In this document: piece after piece, positions 9,978 to 22,127 of the stretch | Numbering within the stretch: position 1 is the first letter of the stretch | Layout of the letters: each line of letters opens with the position of its first letter | The notes under the pieces: generated by a model | Database searches by the model: none | Seen by the model: the letters and a program-made list of their open reading frames with translations, nothing else | Told to the model about the DNA's origin: nothing | Assembly: GCA_033980235.1 (NCBI GenBank) | Contig: CM067065.1 | Location: 26,552,336-26,616,335 of the forward strand | DNA: 64,000 nt | Source: Diadema setosum | Taxonomy: Eukaryota; Echinodermata; Echinoidea; Diadematoida; Diadematidae | Reading direction: 5' to 3' | Translations under genes and position numbers: made by a program

Positions 9978-11744
9978 AACGGTCGCCATAACTGGGGGCC
10001 AACGGGGTCTAGCTACCCAGCGAGTTGCAGTTGCAGCAGCTCAGCAGCCTAGCGATCGCGCATAGTTAGCCGGGCGCGGCCGCTGCGCCACGGCCGGCGA
10101 CCGCCGGTGCCGCGCTAATATTGACAAATTGTGATTGTTTACTCACTGTGGAAAAGTCATTCAGCGGCTTTTAATGCCTTTCTTTTGGACAAATTGAGTG
10201 ATTCAGACATATTGATCTACTTTGAAAGCTTCAAAGGAAGGATCAGGAAAATACATTGTGCAGTTGTTCGGTGCACAAATAACAGAAAAAATGGAAATGG
10301 AAGCTGCACGGCAGTGTGTGAAATTCAGACACAGCTGACGCATGATAGATTAAGGCAAAATGAAAGACAATTAAGTGAAATACAACAATATAAAAATGCA
10401 CACATTTTGAAACAAACTATAATGTCTACTAGATTCTCTATTTAATTAGGTTATCACAGTATATTCGTAAAATATGTTGTTCATCTTAGAAGAGAAGTTT
10501 AGATCAAAGGATTTGATAATTCACAGATTTTTTTTTTTTTTTTTTTTTTTAATCCATGGTGTTCTACTTGCGAAAGTTAGAATACACTTCCTGGCTATAC
10601 TTTATTATTATGACAAACATTTTACAGCCTACACTACAGGTAAATAAATGTTTCAAGATGCGTTAAATTCTTACCGGTATATTGTTTTCACTTCTTCAAT
10701 GTTCAGCACTGAATTGACCATATAGGCCTAGAAACACTATTCAATTTTGGTTTGGAACTCTGAATTTGACTTTTGATAAGGTGATACTTATAAATATTAA
10801 ACCATGGATGGTGGCAAACAGCCGTTTCATAATCACACTAAGAAAGTATTATTTAAAAATCACTTTTGTAGATTATAATATTAGGCGTTAGCGTGATGTT
10901 ATGCAAGGTTACTTAGACCTAAAACAGTAGAAGTTTTGGTTGTAGACATCAGGAGAAGTAGTTGTAACTCGGCAGATACGGCCTAGAAACGCCTAGATCC
11001 ATATTCGCTTTGGTTTACTTAGTTAGGCTTACCTGAAGTTATCGACAACCGAAAATGCTATAGGATGTAGGGTTCTAGAAGTCAATAGGTCTAGATCTAG
11101 TCTGGACTCTTGCCTAGATTTCTAGACAAGATCTAACGTTAGACAGATTCTACCCTGCTGGCCCGAAACTCCCGAGTAAAGGCAAAAGACTGCCCTAAAA
11201 AGGTTAAGTTAACTGATAGCTTGCAATTTATTGCGCCATATCTAGCTTAAGATTCTTATTCATTATTTATATTTAATTATATCAGTTAACTTGTCAACAG
11301 CCTAGGCTTATTAGCAAGACGTCTGCCTGCGCCTAGCAATAATTCTCCCTAGCGGTTTTTATTCTCTTACACAAATGTGAATATACGGGCTTACACGCGA
11401 GTACCCAAGTCATCGCCAAAGAAATATGTCTACAAACATTCACGGATCGTACCGATATTTACCTTGAAATTCAAGTTTTGGCTACTGCCGTATGCCATCT
11501 GCCCATTCGCTCATATAGTCGGTGTAAGTTGTTTAATTTTATTTATTTTTAATTAGCTAGCGAAAAAAAAAAGTAAACACTAGTTGTCACAAAGCCAGAT
11601 GCGTCGATCGCTGCCAGCGCCAGAGATAGCTAGCTGGCCGGCTGGCGCCGGGTGGTAAAAGCACTGGCTGCCGCTGGCACCCTTGCCACGCACGCAGGGC
11701 GCTTGCCGACCCGGCCTGTTTGGCCCCCAGTTATGGCGTCGCCT
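9978..11744. mobile_element. TIR transposon remnant, 1.77 kb, with a THAP-like fragment
   Basis: The ends are inverted: GGTCGCCATAACTGGGGGCCA near 9981-10001 and its complement at 11722-11743. Weaker similarity extends outward (GCGGCGCTATAA against GCGCCCTCTTAA). GC-rich subterminal blocks lie at 10060-10110 and 11600-11710, with an AT-rich centre. The only ORF of interest is the THAP-like fragment. No DDE transposase frame is seen. The superfamily is uncertain. Confidence 0.7.
10131..10445 (+). pseudogene. Possible THAP-type zinc-finger remnant
   Basis: This is a 104-residue ORF. The stretch IHCAVVRCTNNRKNG (residues about 41-55) resembles the start of THAP domains, in which an early Cys-x(2-4)-Cys begins a C2CH zinc site in several transposase families and derived host proteins. 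The later Cys and His of the motif and the AVPxF tail are not recognisable, so at most the first part remains. It lies inside the TIR element at 9978-11744, which suits a transposase origin. It could equally be chance resemblance. Confidence 0.25.
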
Positions 11745-11785
11745 TAAGAGGGCGCACTTCCATGAACAGTTGCTTGAATCGGTCT

Positions 11786-12909
11786 CAGTCAGTCCGCAGC
11801 ACGTATGCTAATGAGCCGATCCAGCAAGATTTATTCAGCACTCTCGTTGACGATCTTTGCGTTCGAAAGGTGTCTCGTCGTGCGAGATTTTGCGAGACTT
11901 TGATAGGGCTATTGTTTTCACAGTGTAGCGACTTGTACATACATTTGTCATGGCTACAAGTCACGGTAAATTGTTGTCCAGTCTTAGATCTTTATTTTGA
12001 TACTAAATTTGGGTATAACATCGGATCTTATCATGACTAAATAATCAGTTGAATTTGCGTAAATTTTACCTGCTTTTCACGGAAGATTTTGTCGTCTAAA
12101 GTTCTTTTTTGGTTCCTGACCGGATTAAGAAACTGTTGTTTCTGATTTTGGCTTTTTCGTAGAGAGGAAACTTAGATGCTCATCATATATTGGAGTCAAG
12201 GAGACGCAAGCATGATTTATACTAGTTTTTCCGTTTTGAAATGTCTGTAAAATTCACTCCTAAGTCGGAAGTACGCTCCACACGAAGTCAACAGTGGCGC
12301 GATAAGAGCTCTCTGATTGGACAGTGCTTGCATTCAGCGCTCGAACTACACGCGTGCCAAGAAACCGCAAGTGGCATGAAACCGTTATGTAGCAGCGTAA
12401 TGACGTAATGCAAGCGCTGAATGCAAGCGCTGTCCAATGAGAGAGCTTACTCTTGAGATTACACGGTTTCAAGCTGATCAGCACTGACATCGATGTATAT
12501 TTTACTGGTTCCTGACCGGATTAAGCAACAAATTGTCAAGATATTTACATGGATACAAAGATTAGGAGATGGACTACCAAATAAAGCATTTTCATTGAGA
12601 CGCAAGGTGAATTTGATATTTTTTTGACGTCTTGAACGTGTACTGCACGAATTACTTTTTTCATCATTTTTCAAGCTCAAATTACGCTATTATATTTTTC
12701 ATTTACAATAATTTGAGTAACATGTGACGATAGATTACATATTTCCCTTGAATTTGATACCAAATTTGTGAACATAAGGTGTATTTTTGTTGCCGAAAGC
12801 CCAAGGACAAAATCCCCTTACGCAGCCTATTACGTATGCAAGCCTAGAGCGGGCTTGCATACGAGTTGAATAAATACGAGCGAATTATCGGGTGCTGCGG
12901 ACTGACTGG
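11786..12909. mobile_element. Candidate inverted-repeat element, 1.1 kb
   Basis: CAGTCAGTCCGCAGCAC at 11786-11802 recurs inverted at 12893-12909. Beyond this 17-bp exact match, TATGC/GCATA and ATTTATTCA-type words are also mirrored nearby. The interior has a direct repeat of GGTTCCTGACCGGATTAAG (about 12111 and 12511) and a nested hairpin. No target duplication is recognised and there is no transposase ORF, so boundaries are approximate. Confidence 0.5.
12302..12453. repeat. Nested fold-back MITE, about 150 bp
   Basis: The left arm with AAGAGCTCTCTGATTGGACA and GCATTCAGCGCT is mirrored by AGCGCTGAATGC and TGTCCAATGAGAGAGCT plus CTTACTCTT. The arms are roughly 40 bp each around a loop with CGTGCCAAGAAACCG. 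Confidence 0.75.
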
Positions 12910-13423
12910 TCTATACTGTCGAACCATTGTCGCTCATAATGCATAGTGCAATGTTACTTACACACAGTTTTCTATGGGCAGCACGTTCGGACAATGATGC
13001 AAATTTCATTTTGCAATACTGGAATATTCCCCACAAATGTTATCTTATTAAAAATCTTTTGAAAAGAATTCCTTGTTGAAATTAATAAATATTGCTTAAC
13101 ATCTTTATTTCAGCTCCATATTGCAACTTTACTAAATAACAGTTTTTACAGTATTTCGTGTGAGATTTCATCAGTAAATTATTGACATGTGTATAGTTCG
13201 TTTTGCTAAAGTCGGAGGTTGGCACCTGTGACGTATGCCAAATTGTGTGGATCGTTCCTTGGCTTGCTCGTTTTTTTTTTTTTTTCAAACAAAAATCATT
13301 ACAGGCTTATCCTGGGTTTTAGAATTATGTCTTTCCAGTTGTAGGCATCAAAAAATGTAGATTAGAATTATTACACGTTTAGAAAATGTCAGTACAGGTT
13401 TCTTTTTAAGCTCTGGGCCCTGT
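12910..13423. other. Intergenic stretch, no gene recognised
   Basis: AT-rich sequence with a T-run at 13271-13285. There is no supported ORF, repeat pair or splice site. Confidence 0.4.
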
Positions 13424-15203
13424 TTCATCAAGATAAAGTTAGCGTTAATTGTGAAATCAACGGTAACTTTATCCAACTTGAAGTCCGCTATAACTTTAAT
13501 TCAACTGCAAGTTTCCATTTTACGAAAAGACTTAACATTCGATTATAGTCATAGGTGATCACCATGACTTAATTATTGATTTAGTCACAAAAAACAACAA
13601 AAACAAACAACAAAAATACGGGACGAGGCTGGTTTCCGCTACCGTCTGCTTAAAAACAATACAATACTTTAAGCAAAACAAACAACGGAAACATGATTGT
13701 TTGCCATGGCCACGGAAGCGTAGTCTGCTAGTGCGACGCAATATTATTACATATGGTAGTGCTGAAGAGCCGCTGAATTAGAACTATTTAAGTTTGCAAC
13801 AGAGCAGCAAAATACGCCGTTTTGCGTTGTATTGAAGAAAGTAGGTCGACAGATCTAGCACATCTTGAGCTCAACGAAAATCTGCGTACGCGCGTACCGT
13901 AAAGATTCCGCACACTACGTAGGATTAAACACTCAAGCATTCATTGACATGGATCTAAACGTACAGTAGCTGACTGTCCAAGGTGAAGGTCGTGTAGGCC
14001 TATATCTATGCATTGTTTCAAGTCGTAATTCAATAGGCTTATGTCTTGTGTGTTTACGTGCAGGATTATGGAAACCTCTGAGAGTGTGGTGACTACAGTA
14101 CAAGATCTACGGCTTAGGGCATAATCGTGATAATAGTCTCCACAATAGGCCCCACCGCAGTGAGCGTGCACCTGCGGACTAGGGTTAGGTAGGGATGTAT
14201 TTACTACGGACACGCAGCGGTGGATCACGATAATGCCGCCCGCCCGGCTTAGATCGGCTTTGTAACTTAAAGAATTGATCGCGAGTCTCATCAACATGTC
14301 GAAATTCTAGACTGCAATAGACGCTCTAATGTGCAATAGAGTTTTATGTGTTACGGTAAGTACAAACGACTCGCTGAACGTTACTTAGGCCTAAAGTTAA
14401 GCCTATTACTAATTAGCATAACTTAGATCTCAAGTTACTGTCGTACTCGGTGCTATAGAATTAAAGTCTTCATTTTCGATATAGGCCTACTCAACTCTTA
14501 ATTAGTATCTATTGACGAACTAGCTCTACGTAGGTCTACGCACGTCAGAAATCACTGGTTTCCTCGCATATGGGTTCTTTGACAAGATATGCATTGCACA
14601 CAGACTCGGTACTTGATCCAGTTACAGTACCGTACTCGGTTACTTGCCCTTGCTGGCGATGGCTTGATTGCCGGGAGGGGGGGGGGGGGGGGGGGCGGGC
14701 CGAGGTGCCGGGCGCGCAGGCTGGTCCAGGGTGTTTGCGTGCAGCAGTCGCGTAAGCAATGGGTGCTGATCGTGAACTTCAGGCAAGGAAAAAAAATCAT
14801 AATTACATGAAAGAAACGCAACAAAATGCCAGAGAAAGGTGAGCAGTTAACAGACAAACATTTGTGACAAGACCCAAGCTAGACTAGGAATGTGTGACAA
14901 TCATCTTTCTCATGTAAATTGCCTTACAATTGAGTCTACCTAGACTTTTCTACTTAACGTTGATATTTATTAACTGTTAACTTAATCATAGATTTGGAGC
15001 GGTTAAAAAAAAATTATATGTTCATTTTAGCGGAAGTCATTTTTGCCAACTGTGGGTGTCTTAAAAAAAAAAAGGATTTCAAGTTAACTTGTAAGTTAAT
15101 CATCAGTTAATCATAGATTAAGTGGACATAGAGTTGATTAGAGAGGTTAATCATAGATTATCTTGACATAAGGTTAAATATATCTTTTGATAAAACCGGG
15201 CCC
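13424..15203. mobile_element. TIR transposon copy B, uninterrupted, 1.78 kb
   Basis: It begins GGGCCCTGTTTCATCAAGAT and ends with the inverted ATCTTTTGATAAAACCGGGCCC. The terminal repeats are about 25 bp and imperfect. No transposase ORF is present, so it is non-autonomous. It aligns with copy A at 71-220, 6141-7340 and 8333-8575 and shows both insertion sites unoccupied (13776/13777 for the DIRS, TTAA near 14953 for the piggyBac-like element). A G-run at 14675-14694 replaces part of copy A's sequence. The target duplication could not be fixed because the flanks do not match clearly. Confidence 0.82.
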
Positions 15204-15416
15204 TGGCCTTATATCAGATGGGTATAGTTGGGAGTGATGATAATCCTTGTCTCGGCAGCACTTTAAAACAAAAAAAAAAAAAAAACAAAACAAACAAACA
15301 AACCATGCAAGAACAATAATGATAATAATAACACGTCATATATTGTCAAAATATTTGATGCCGATTATATATATTACAAATGAAACGTATACGGGGCACA
15401 GTTAGAGGTTACGCAC

Positions 15417-15596
15417 CTGACAGGACTCCGCAAACGCCATTGCTGTGATGAAGAAATCCTCGTGAAGCAAGTATTTTACACTGAAGGTCGAAAGACGAGG
15501 CAAAGTACACACCCAACGGGCCAAATCTTTGCTCGCAGAGGCCGCATGTCCAGCATTGGTGCACCAGACTTGAAAGGTCAACGTCAAATTTTGTAT
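15417..15596 (-). CDS. NLR gene A: LRR exon (most 3' one seen)
   Basis: This is a 60-codon exon, phase 0 at both ends, with acceptor TTTCTGCAG before ATACAA and donor CAG followed by GTGCGT. It encodes one leucine-rich-repeat unit: IQNLTLTF at the start, then LARWVCTLPRLSTFSV and a closing AESCQ. It matches the exon pattern at 28.6, 30.2 and 33.7 kb: start IQxL, mid WVxxxPxLS, end S-C-Q. Its role would be part of the ligand-sensing or autoinhibitory horseshoe of a NACHT-LRR protein. The intron to the previous exon is about 13 kb and holds the 9.9-kb composite element. I see no later exon before the window start, so the gene's 3' end is unknown. Confidence 0.75.
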
Positions 15597-15717
15597 CTGC
15601 AGAAACACCAACCAATTTAAGTAATGTACGGCCAAATTACACAATTTATAGAATACAATATTTTATATAAAGGAATTTCAATAGAAAATATTACAAAAAA
15701 TAAACAAACATATATGG

Positions 15718-16045
15718 CGGTGCATCACAAAACGAACAAAAAGTCGCACACACTGATTTTGTGTGAGGACTGAAAATAGGTGAAATTGGTCAACCTAGGC
15801 GATCTTGACTTTTGCATATTTTCTGAAAGAGCAAGTCTTCTTCTATATTAGGCTTAAATCTAAGCTCATAAAACGGGTAGGAAAGTGCGTTTTTAAGCAG
15901 TTTAAAACGATAATTCTTTTGGCCGAATAGTGTGATTAGGTGTATCCTTAAAGTCCTCTTTTCATTTCTTAAAGGCCTTGTACACACTCTTCACTCAACT
16001 CTAATAACCTTTGAAAGGTATAATGCTGTCATTTCACTACTTTTC
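15718..16045. mobile_element. R-family repeat, left part only
   Basis: This matches the left half of the R elements at 57023-57696 and elsewhere: GGTGCATCACAAAACGAAC, then AAAAAGTCGCAC, CTGAAAGAGCAAGTCTTCTTCT and GTGTGATTAGGT. The outermost TGTGACC and the whole right half are missing. It lies in the intron next to the LRR exon at 15417-15596. Confidence 0.7.
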
Positions 16046-16480
16046 ATAATCTTCTGAATTGCTACATTTATAGTGACTCCTATATTCAGAACACACATAG
16101 GCCTTTTACTAACATGCGTACTGAAAACATGAATTTCTCCAAATGATTCCCCAATAATTGTGTGTCTTTCAAATTGAAGGAACTTGGTTCTCTTGCATGT
16201 TTTGTACTTCCCACCTGCTATAAAGCCTTTTGCCAGATTTACTTTCTATTCCAACAAATCTCTTTGTTTATCCCAACGTAACTCCTCATCACTATTAGGT
16301 AAAATCATGTTTATTATGTGTATACATGAATGGGTAGGGACAAGGAGTGATACGGATTGCGCTATGATATTATTTTAAATGACCTAAGTCCTGAACTTGC
16401 TTTGAAAAAATTCCAGGCATTCCTGGACATAGGAATAAAACCATTTTCCCCTCCAAATTGCTCTCACTGTCTTTCTGTCT
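16046..16480. other. Intron stretch, nothing recognised
   Basis: AT-rich, with no repeat partner or coding signal found by eye. Confidence 0.4.
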
Positions 16481-16484
16481 ACTC

Positions 16485-16490
16485 CCCCCT

Positions 16491-16524
<34 letters not shown>

Positions 16525-16623
16525 TCTCTCTCTCTATATATATATATCTTTCTTTCCTTGATTCAAACAGAAACACCAGGATCTCTCTCTGTGTCTCTGT
16601 TTTTTTTTTTTTTTTTTTTTTTT
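16485..16623. repeat. Microsatellite cluster (CT, CA, TA, T)
   Basis: Adjacent (CT)n at about 16491-16513, (CA)n, (CT)n, (TA)n at about 16535-16547 and a T-run at 16600-16623. This explains the low-complexity reading frames here. Confidence 0.85.
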
Positions 16624-16804
16624 GCATTTCAGTACCAAAACAGGAAATGTTCTTCTCTTTCGCGGCCCCTCCTGCCATAAGAGTGTTCAATTTCTGGCGC
16701 AGCTCTTCGTCCCATTCATCAAGTCAAAGATATTTATCAAACGTTTTTAAGACACATGTCAATATATTGTAGCAGCTTGGTATAAAAGTGAAGTAGTATG
16801 TTGG

Positions 16805-17240
16805 ATCTTCATAATGAAACATGGCCTTTACTGTTTGATTCCTTTTCAATCAACTATATTGACATTAATATGAGGTGGTTTCAATTTAAGATCCTGAATA
16901 GATTTATATGCATGAAAGACGTCCACTCAATATTTGGTTTCGTAACAGATAAAAAGTGTGCGTTTTTGTAATGATAGTGAGGAAAACATAGTACATATAT
17001 TTTGTTTATGTCCTTATTCAAACATTTGGAATAAGTTTGAACAAAGGTTACTCCTAAAGATAGATAAATAGTCGTGTTGTATTCACAAACTGTATGATGA
17101 TTGGTATAAGAATATAAAATTTCTCCGCGACATTAAAAAAAAAATGTTCCGTCATTCCAATAAATAATATCCTGAAATGATGGAATTGTGATGGAAAAAT
17201 GCATAAGTCAAATGAATTGTAAAATTGAATTGAAAAAAAA
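16805..17240 (+). pseudogene. L1/Tx1-type LINE, 3' end fragment
   Basis: A broken reading frame gives DINMRWFQFKILNRF, then a Cys-x-x-x-Cys region and VHIFCLCPYSN. This is the same C-terminal zinc-finger region as the intact frame at 61469-60642 (MRWFQFKMLNRI; CTFCNNSEE; CSCIYSNEIW). An A-rich tail at 17231-17247 closes it. The fragment is 5'-truncated and frameshifted, typical of an old LINE insertion. It sits in the long intron of NLR gene A, on the opposite strand to the gene. Confidence 0.72.
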
Positions 17241-17524
17241 AAAAAACTTTATTTACTATTAAAAAAAAATAATTAAAATCATATAATACCAAAAAGCGTC
17301 TTTAGGGTTGCTTCTGACAATGAAAAAAAAATACATGTAATATAATTTACCTGTTGTAGAAATAGTTGAATAAACTTAATTATTATATCTGCCTAACAAC
17401 AGTGGGTCACTTTTTGTCTGTGATTGAATTATTTCTTACACGTGCATGGGCGTCACGGGGGGGGGGGGAGGGTGCGTTGGGTGCGAACGCACCCCCCTTC
17501 AGATCCTTAAAAAAAAAAAAAAAA

Positions 17525-18010
17525 AATCGCTCCGCTCGCTCGCATTTAGTCGTAATGCCATTCTCCTGAAGTTGCTGCCAGTAATTGCCAGCAGTTGCGC
17601 CCGGTGCACCCCCCCCCCCTTAATTTCCTAAGTGAAAAATATACCTACAAACGGCAGTTTGGGGACTGTAAAATGTCACAATTTTCAAGGTCGCTCGCTC
17701 CGCTTGCATTGAATCGTTATGCAGTTCACATGATGTTGCTGCCAGTAATTGCCAGCAGTTGCGCCCGGTGCGCCCCCCCCCCCCTTGATTTCCAAAGCGA
17801 AAAAATATTGCTAAGAACGGCAGTTTTTGGACTGTAAAATGTAAAATTTTTAAGCTCGCTCTCTTCGCTCGCTCGCATTTAATCGTTATGCAGTTCACCT
17901 GATGTTGCTGCCAGTAATTGCCAGCAGTTGCCCCCGGTGCGCCCCCCTTGATTTCCAAAGAGAAAAAATATGGCTAAGAACGGCAGTTTTGGGACTGTAA
18001 AATGTAAAAT
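17525..18010. repeat. Minisatellite array, left part, about 3 units
   Basis: Units of about 165-172 bp; the landmark TTGCTGCCAGTAATTGCCAG occurs near 17571, 17733 and 17905. Each unit has a C-run after GCCCGGTGC, then AACGGCAGTTTxGGGACTGT and a CGCTCGCTxCGCTCGCTCG block. It has the same orientation as the array at 24832-27082 and stops abruptly at the 18011 insertion. Confidence 0.9.
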
Positions 18011-18299
18011 CGTCGGCGTTTTCACGAACTGACGCTATTTCGATTTTGGTCAAAATTTTCAAAATCGAGATATTGGTACCAAATGAAAGTGCTTTCAAAA
18101 CTCTACCAAATCCCAAAATTTTAGATCACAAAATTAATTATTCTTAATTTTATCAAAGAAAGAAAAAAACGACGGTACTCGAAATATCGAGAAATTGAGA
18201 AAAAGGCGTTTCACGAACCGACGCACGAAAGATACGCCGGTTCGTAAAACCCGAATTGCTACGGTGAAGAGCAATGCGGGTTTCACGAACCGTCGCAGT

Positions 18300-21200
18300 T
18301 GCATTACTTTGAGCTTTGTTCAACTTACTGGCCTAGAATTAGGTTTTGGCCCTAATCCAGATCTCAGAGTGAGAACCAAGCCTTCCGAAAGATGAATGAC
18401 GGCCTAAGCCAGCCCACTGTCCACGAGTGAAGTGAATGGTAAGCTATAATCCTATTAAAATCATGCTCAAAATAACAGTTTCAGTTGGACTACCATAACC
18501 ATTAATTGCGGTAGTGTGTAGTCCCATGTATTCAATCGCGTGATGCTTATGAAGCCTAGTCTGTAAACGCCATACAATTTCAAATTAGATCCCAAATCAT
18601 ATTATTTATTGTTTCTTTTCAACTTATGTCGTTAGACGTTACTTCTGAGACTACTGAGTACTATAGTCGTAACGTCTGTGTGCAAGACATGCAGATTGCA
18701 AGATTTCAAAGTCTCGAAGACACTAAAACTAGCCTTGACTTTTGAGTTGAAAATGAAATCATGAGATTGACAAAGTAGGCGTACTAAACTAAAAAAAATA
18801 AATAAATTAAAAGTCTAACAGTAAAACTCAAAGGAAGAGTAAAGAATAAAGTTACACATGTTAGACTTTTACTTTCAAGTCTAACTATTAAGTCTAAGTT
18901 AAGACTTTACTTGTAATACCAGTTACTAAAACTAAGATCAGCTGCAGTCTAAGACCAAGTCAAAGTAACACAGTTCAGAGCCATACCGGTAGTCTAGCTC
19001 TAGATCTACATCTAGACTAGTGGTAATAGTAGGTAGAGTCCACCCATTTTTTCCCCCAATCTTTACTGGTCCATTCCTGAAAAAAGTTACTGGTCAGTGT
19101 CCAACAGTGATTTTTCCTGGTCAGGGACCGTCGGACCAGTGCCAGTGTGCAGCGTTGGTGTAGATGTCATCTATGACAGTATGTGGTCTAGTGATACTAC
19201 CTAAACACTACGAGTACTCTACAGGTTAGGTGGCTTTCCTGTACAGTGCAGTGTTAAAGTATACTTGTGAATTCAGCCCTAGTACCGTACTGTGTGTAGT
19301 GTATGTCTAACGTTAGTTCGAGTGGAGTACCCAAGCACAGCGGTGGGGCTTTTTTCCCCTAAAACTTGTGAATGTGGCCCAACTAAATGGCGTTTGTATA
19401 TATACGCTTGATTGATAGTGATACAGTGGCGCTGTCGATTTCCACAGCAGCCATACATAATCTTTTGTCCTTTCTTCTTTCCTTTTTTCCCCTTTGTTCT
19501 TTCACTCTTTTTATTCTTGGAATCGAAGGACTTCCTAAGAAATGTCCCTCGACTGATTTAACCAGGACTCTTGAGTCCTGGTAAACCTAACCTTACCGAG
19601 TAACCGTTAACGTTTGTTAGGCCTAACATAACAGTAACACTGACTTAGCCCTGTATTGACTTTGTCTTTGGCCGACTTACTGAGATGGCGAGTCTCACTC
19701 TTTAACGTTAGTCTAAACGTAGTCGCTAGATCTGTCAGTGTCAGTGTCACCGGTTATTGTATATGGTGCCATCTCTAACGTACCGGTACTTTAACAAGTT
19801 GATGTTAGTTATCTATGTCAACTTACTGATTTAGTAATAGTGGTACTGTCATCCTGTTGGACATCGCCGAAATATCATCCGTGACGTGTTAATTTCGTGT
19901 CACAAAGACAAAAGTTGCCAAGATCTAATAGTATTAGATGTCTAGATTTAGATGTAGTCTAGATCTAAGTAATATGAAATCTGTGTAACTTAAAAGTGAA
20001 AGGTCTAGACTTCACTTAGTCTATAATTAGACCAGACATTCATGAGGCAAAGGCCTATTTAGTAGATCTATTCTTATTCTATTTTAATGTCAATTCCTGC
20101 TAACTCGCCACAAAATGATTTCAACTTCAGTTTTGTTGGCTGATTTTTTTTTCTTCTCAAAATTAAAGTTGTATCTTGTACCATGATGTTTGATTTTAAT
20201 CAAAAGTTCTTAATTTCTTTCTTTTCTTTCAGATGACTGGTGCCATGTAGTAGCGAAGAACTGGACTGTCTCAGAAAAGAAAAGAAAAAGTACAGGGTCG
20301 TGTACATCATCAACGGATGTGAATACAATGGTAATTAGAGTCTAGGTCTAATCAAGATGTTAAAGTCTCTGATAATAAAGAAGTTTGATTGTCGTAGACC
20401 GTTTCCCAAATGCAGTTAGTAATATTCAGCTTTTTCAAAGCAATGCCTTATTTACAAGGACATGTAGATTTATTCATGTGAATGATAATTTAATTTCTAC
20501 ATGAGACTTACTAAGTGCTAGACATAAGATCTTGCATCATTAAAATATGTAAAAGGCGAGACCATTTGAATATGCATCAAAGACGAACAGCAGTATTTTT
20601 TGACATTCTTTGATCCTGTATACCATTTTGTTTTATGTTTAATATAAATAGAGCAAAATGATTTCAACTACAGCTTAGTTGGCTGATTTCTTTTTCTCAA
20701 AATGAAAGTTGTATCTTGTATCATGATGTTTGATTTTAATCGAAAGTTCTTAATTTCTGTCTTTTCTTTCACATGACTGATGCCATGCAGTAGCGAAGAG
20801 CTGGACTGTTTCAGAGAAGAAAAAAAGTACAGCATCGTGCTTATCATCAAGGAATGTGAATACAATGGCTTAGGAAAGAAGACAATCTACAGATAGGATA
20901 GAAGGGAGAACTTGGGATAAAGGGCGACAACATAAGGATGGTATATCTACATTAAAATGTGATTGTAAAGTGGAAACATGAAAGAAGATTCTAAGATTGA
21001 AGGTGAAAACATGCATTCCATTCTGTGATGTCGTAATTACAATTTTGCTACACTTTAATAACACTACTGAGAGACATTTATATCAAGGCAAGCTTCATGT
21101 GGATATGGAATGTTAGATTTTCTTTAAGTGTTCATTGGTATGTATTTCATGATAATAAATCTTGAAGGTTTTGTGTGGTAATCATAACCTTGTGATACAT

Positions 21201-22120
21201 CTTGATAAATTTCTAAGTGCACATTGGCAATATTCAGATGATGCTGTAATCAGATGAAGTTAGATGGTTGAATAATCCTTGCATAGTTGTAATAGTTATC
21301 GACTGAGGATTAACATGCCCTTCACTGATTTATTTTTCGTAAACGGTGATAATTGCGAGAGTCAATCTAAATTGTCGGGGGCATAACCAAATGTGTCACA
21401 CTGTCAAAATGTGTATATCAGAAACTTTTAGCTCGCTGTACGAATTTTCACAGAAAACAGATTTATGAGAGTCACAAATGGTAGCTTAGACCCATTAACA
21501 AAAAGTTCCAGCTTCATCTTCAACCATGTTCATGATACATGTTCATCTGCATTTTGCAAACATTCTGAATGTTGATTGAGACATATTATACATGTATGTA
21601 TTTTTATGAAATTAATGCAACAAATAATCAAATATGCATCTCTGCTAGATGATAATATTAATCCAGTTAATGACATGCCAAACTCACCTCAAACTGTAAT
21701 TCATTCTATTCTCCTTTATTCTTTTATTTATTATTTTGTTGTCTTCAACCCACTTTGAATGTGTTACGTATGATTCTTATAAACATGGGAAATGCACTCC
21801 ATATAACTGATAGGACTTATAACAAATTGACATAATCATTCAACCATCACTAGACAGTTCTGTTATGAGATGTTCTTTATTTAACTAAAATTGTAAATTA
21901 TGATACGTGTATGCTCTCATGCAAACTCACAACAAAATACAGAAATATGATTTCTTTTAATAATAATTCATTATGTCTCTAAATGTACAATTAAAGCAAG
22001 TGATTACAAAAAGGATGTCAAACATTGTATATTAAAATAATAGATTATTCATTTGTCTCCATCCGTAGTAACACATGCAACTGCAGTGTGCAGTTTGTTG
22101 GCTGCTGTGAAAAAAAAAAA
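18300..22120. other. Interior of the 6.8-kb element, no coding gene recognised
   Basis: Dense AGTCTAAC and AGATCTAGAC-type words lie at 18650-19130 and 19900-20060, with a 4-kb AT-rich run after that. A direct duplication is listed separately. All ORFs are short and unrecognised. Confidence 0.45.
20118..20866. repeat. Direct duplication, about 210 bp each, 537-bp spacing
   Basis: 20118-20335 and 20656-20866 match closely, both with TTGGCTGATTTCTTTTTCTC-like sequence, TGATGTTTGATTTTAATC, TAGCGAAGAxCTGGACTGT and GAATGTGAATACAATGG. The first copy has a splice-acceptor-like TTTCTTTCAG before ATGACTGG; the second has CAC instead. Each could be a decayed exon, but neither gives a long open frame. 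Confidence 0.7.
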
Positions 22121-22127
22121 AATCACA

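Noticed and set aside
16357..16772. Ser/Leu-rich ORFs on both strands
   Set aside because: Products of (CT)n, (CA)n and T-run microsatellites.
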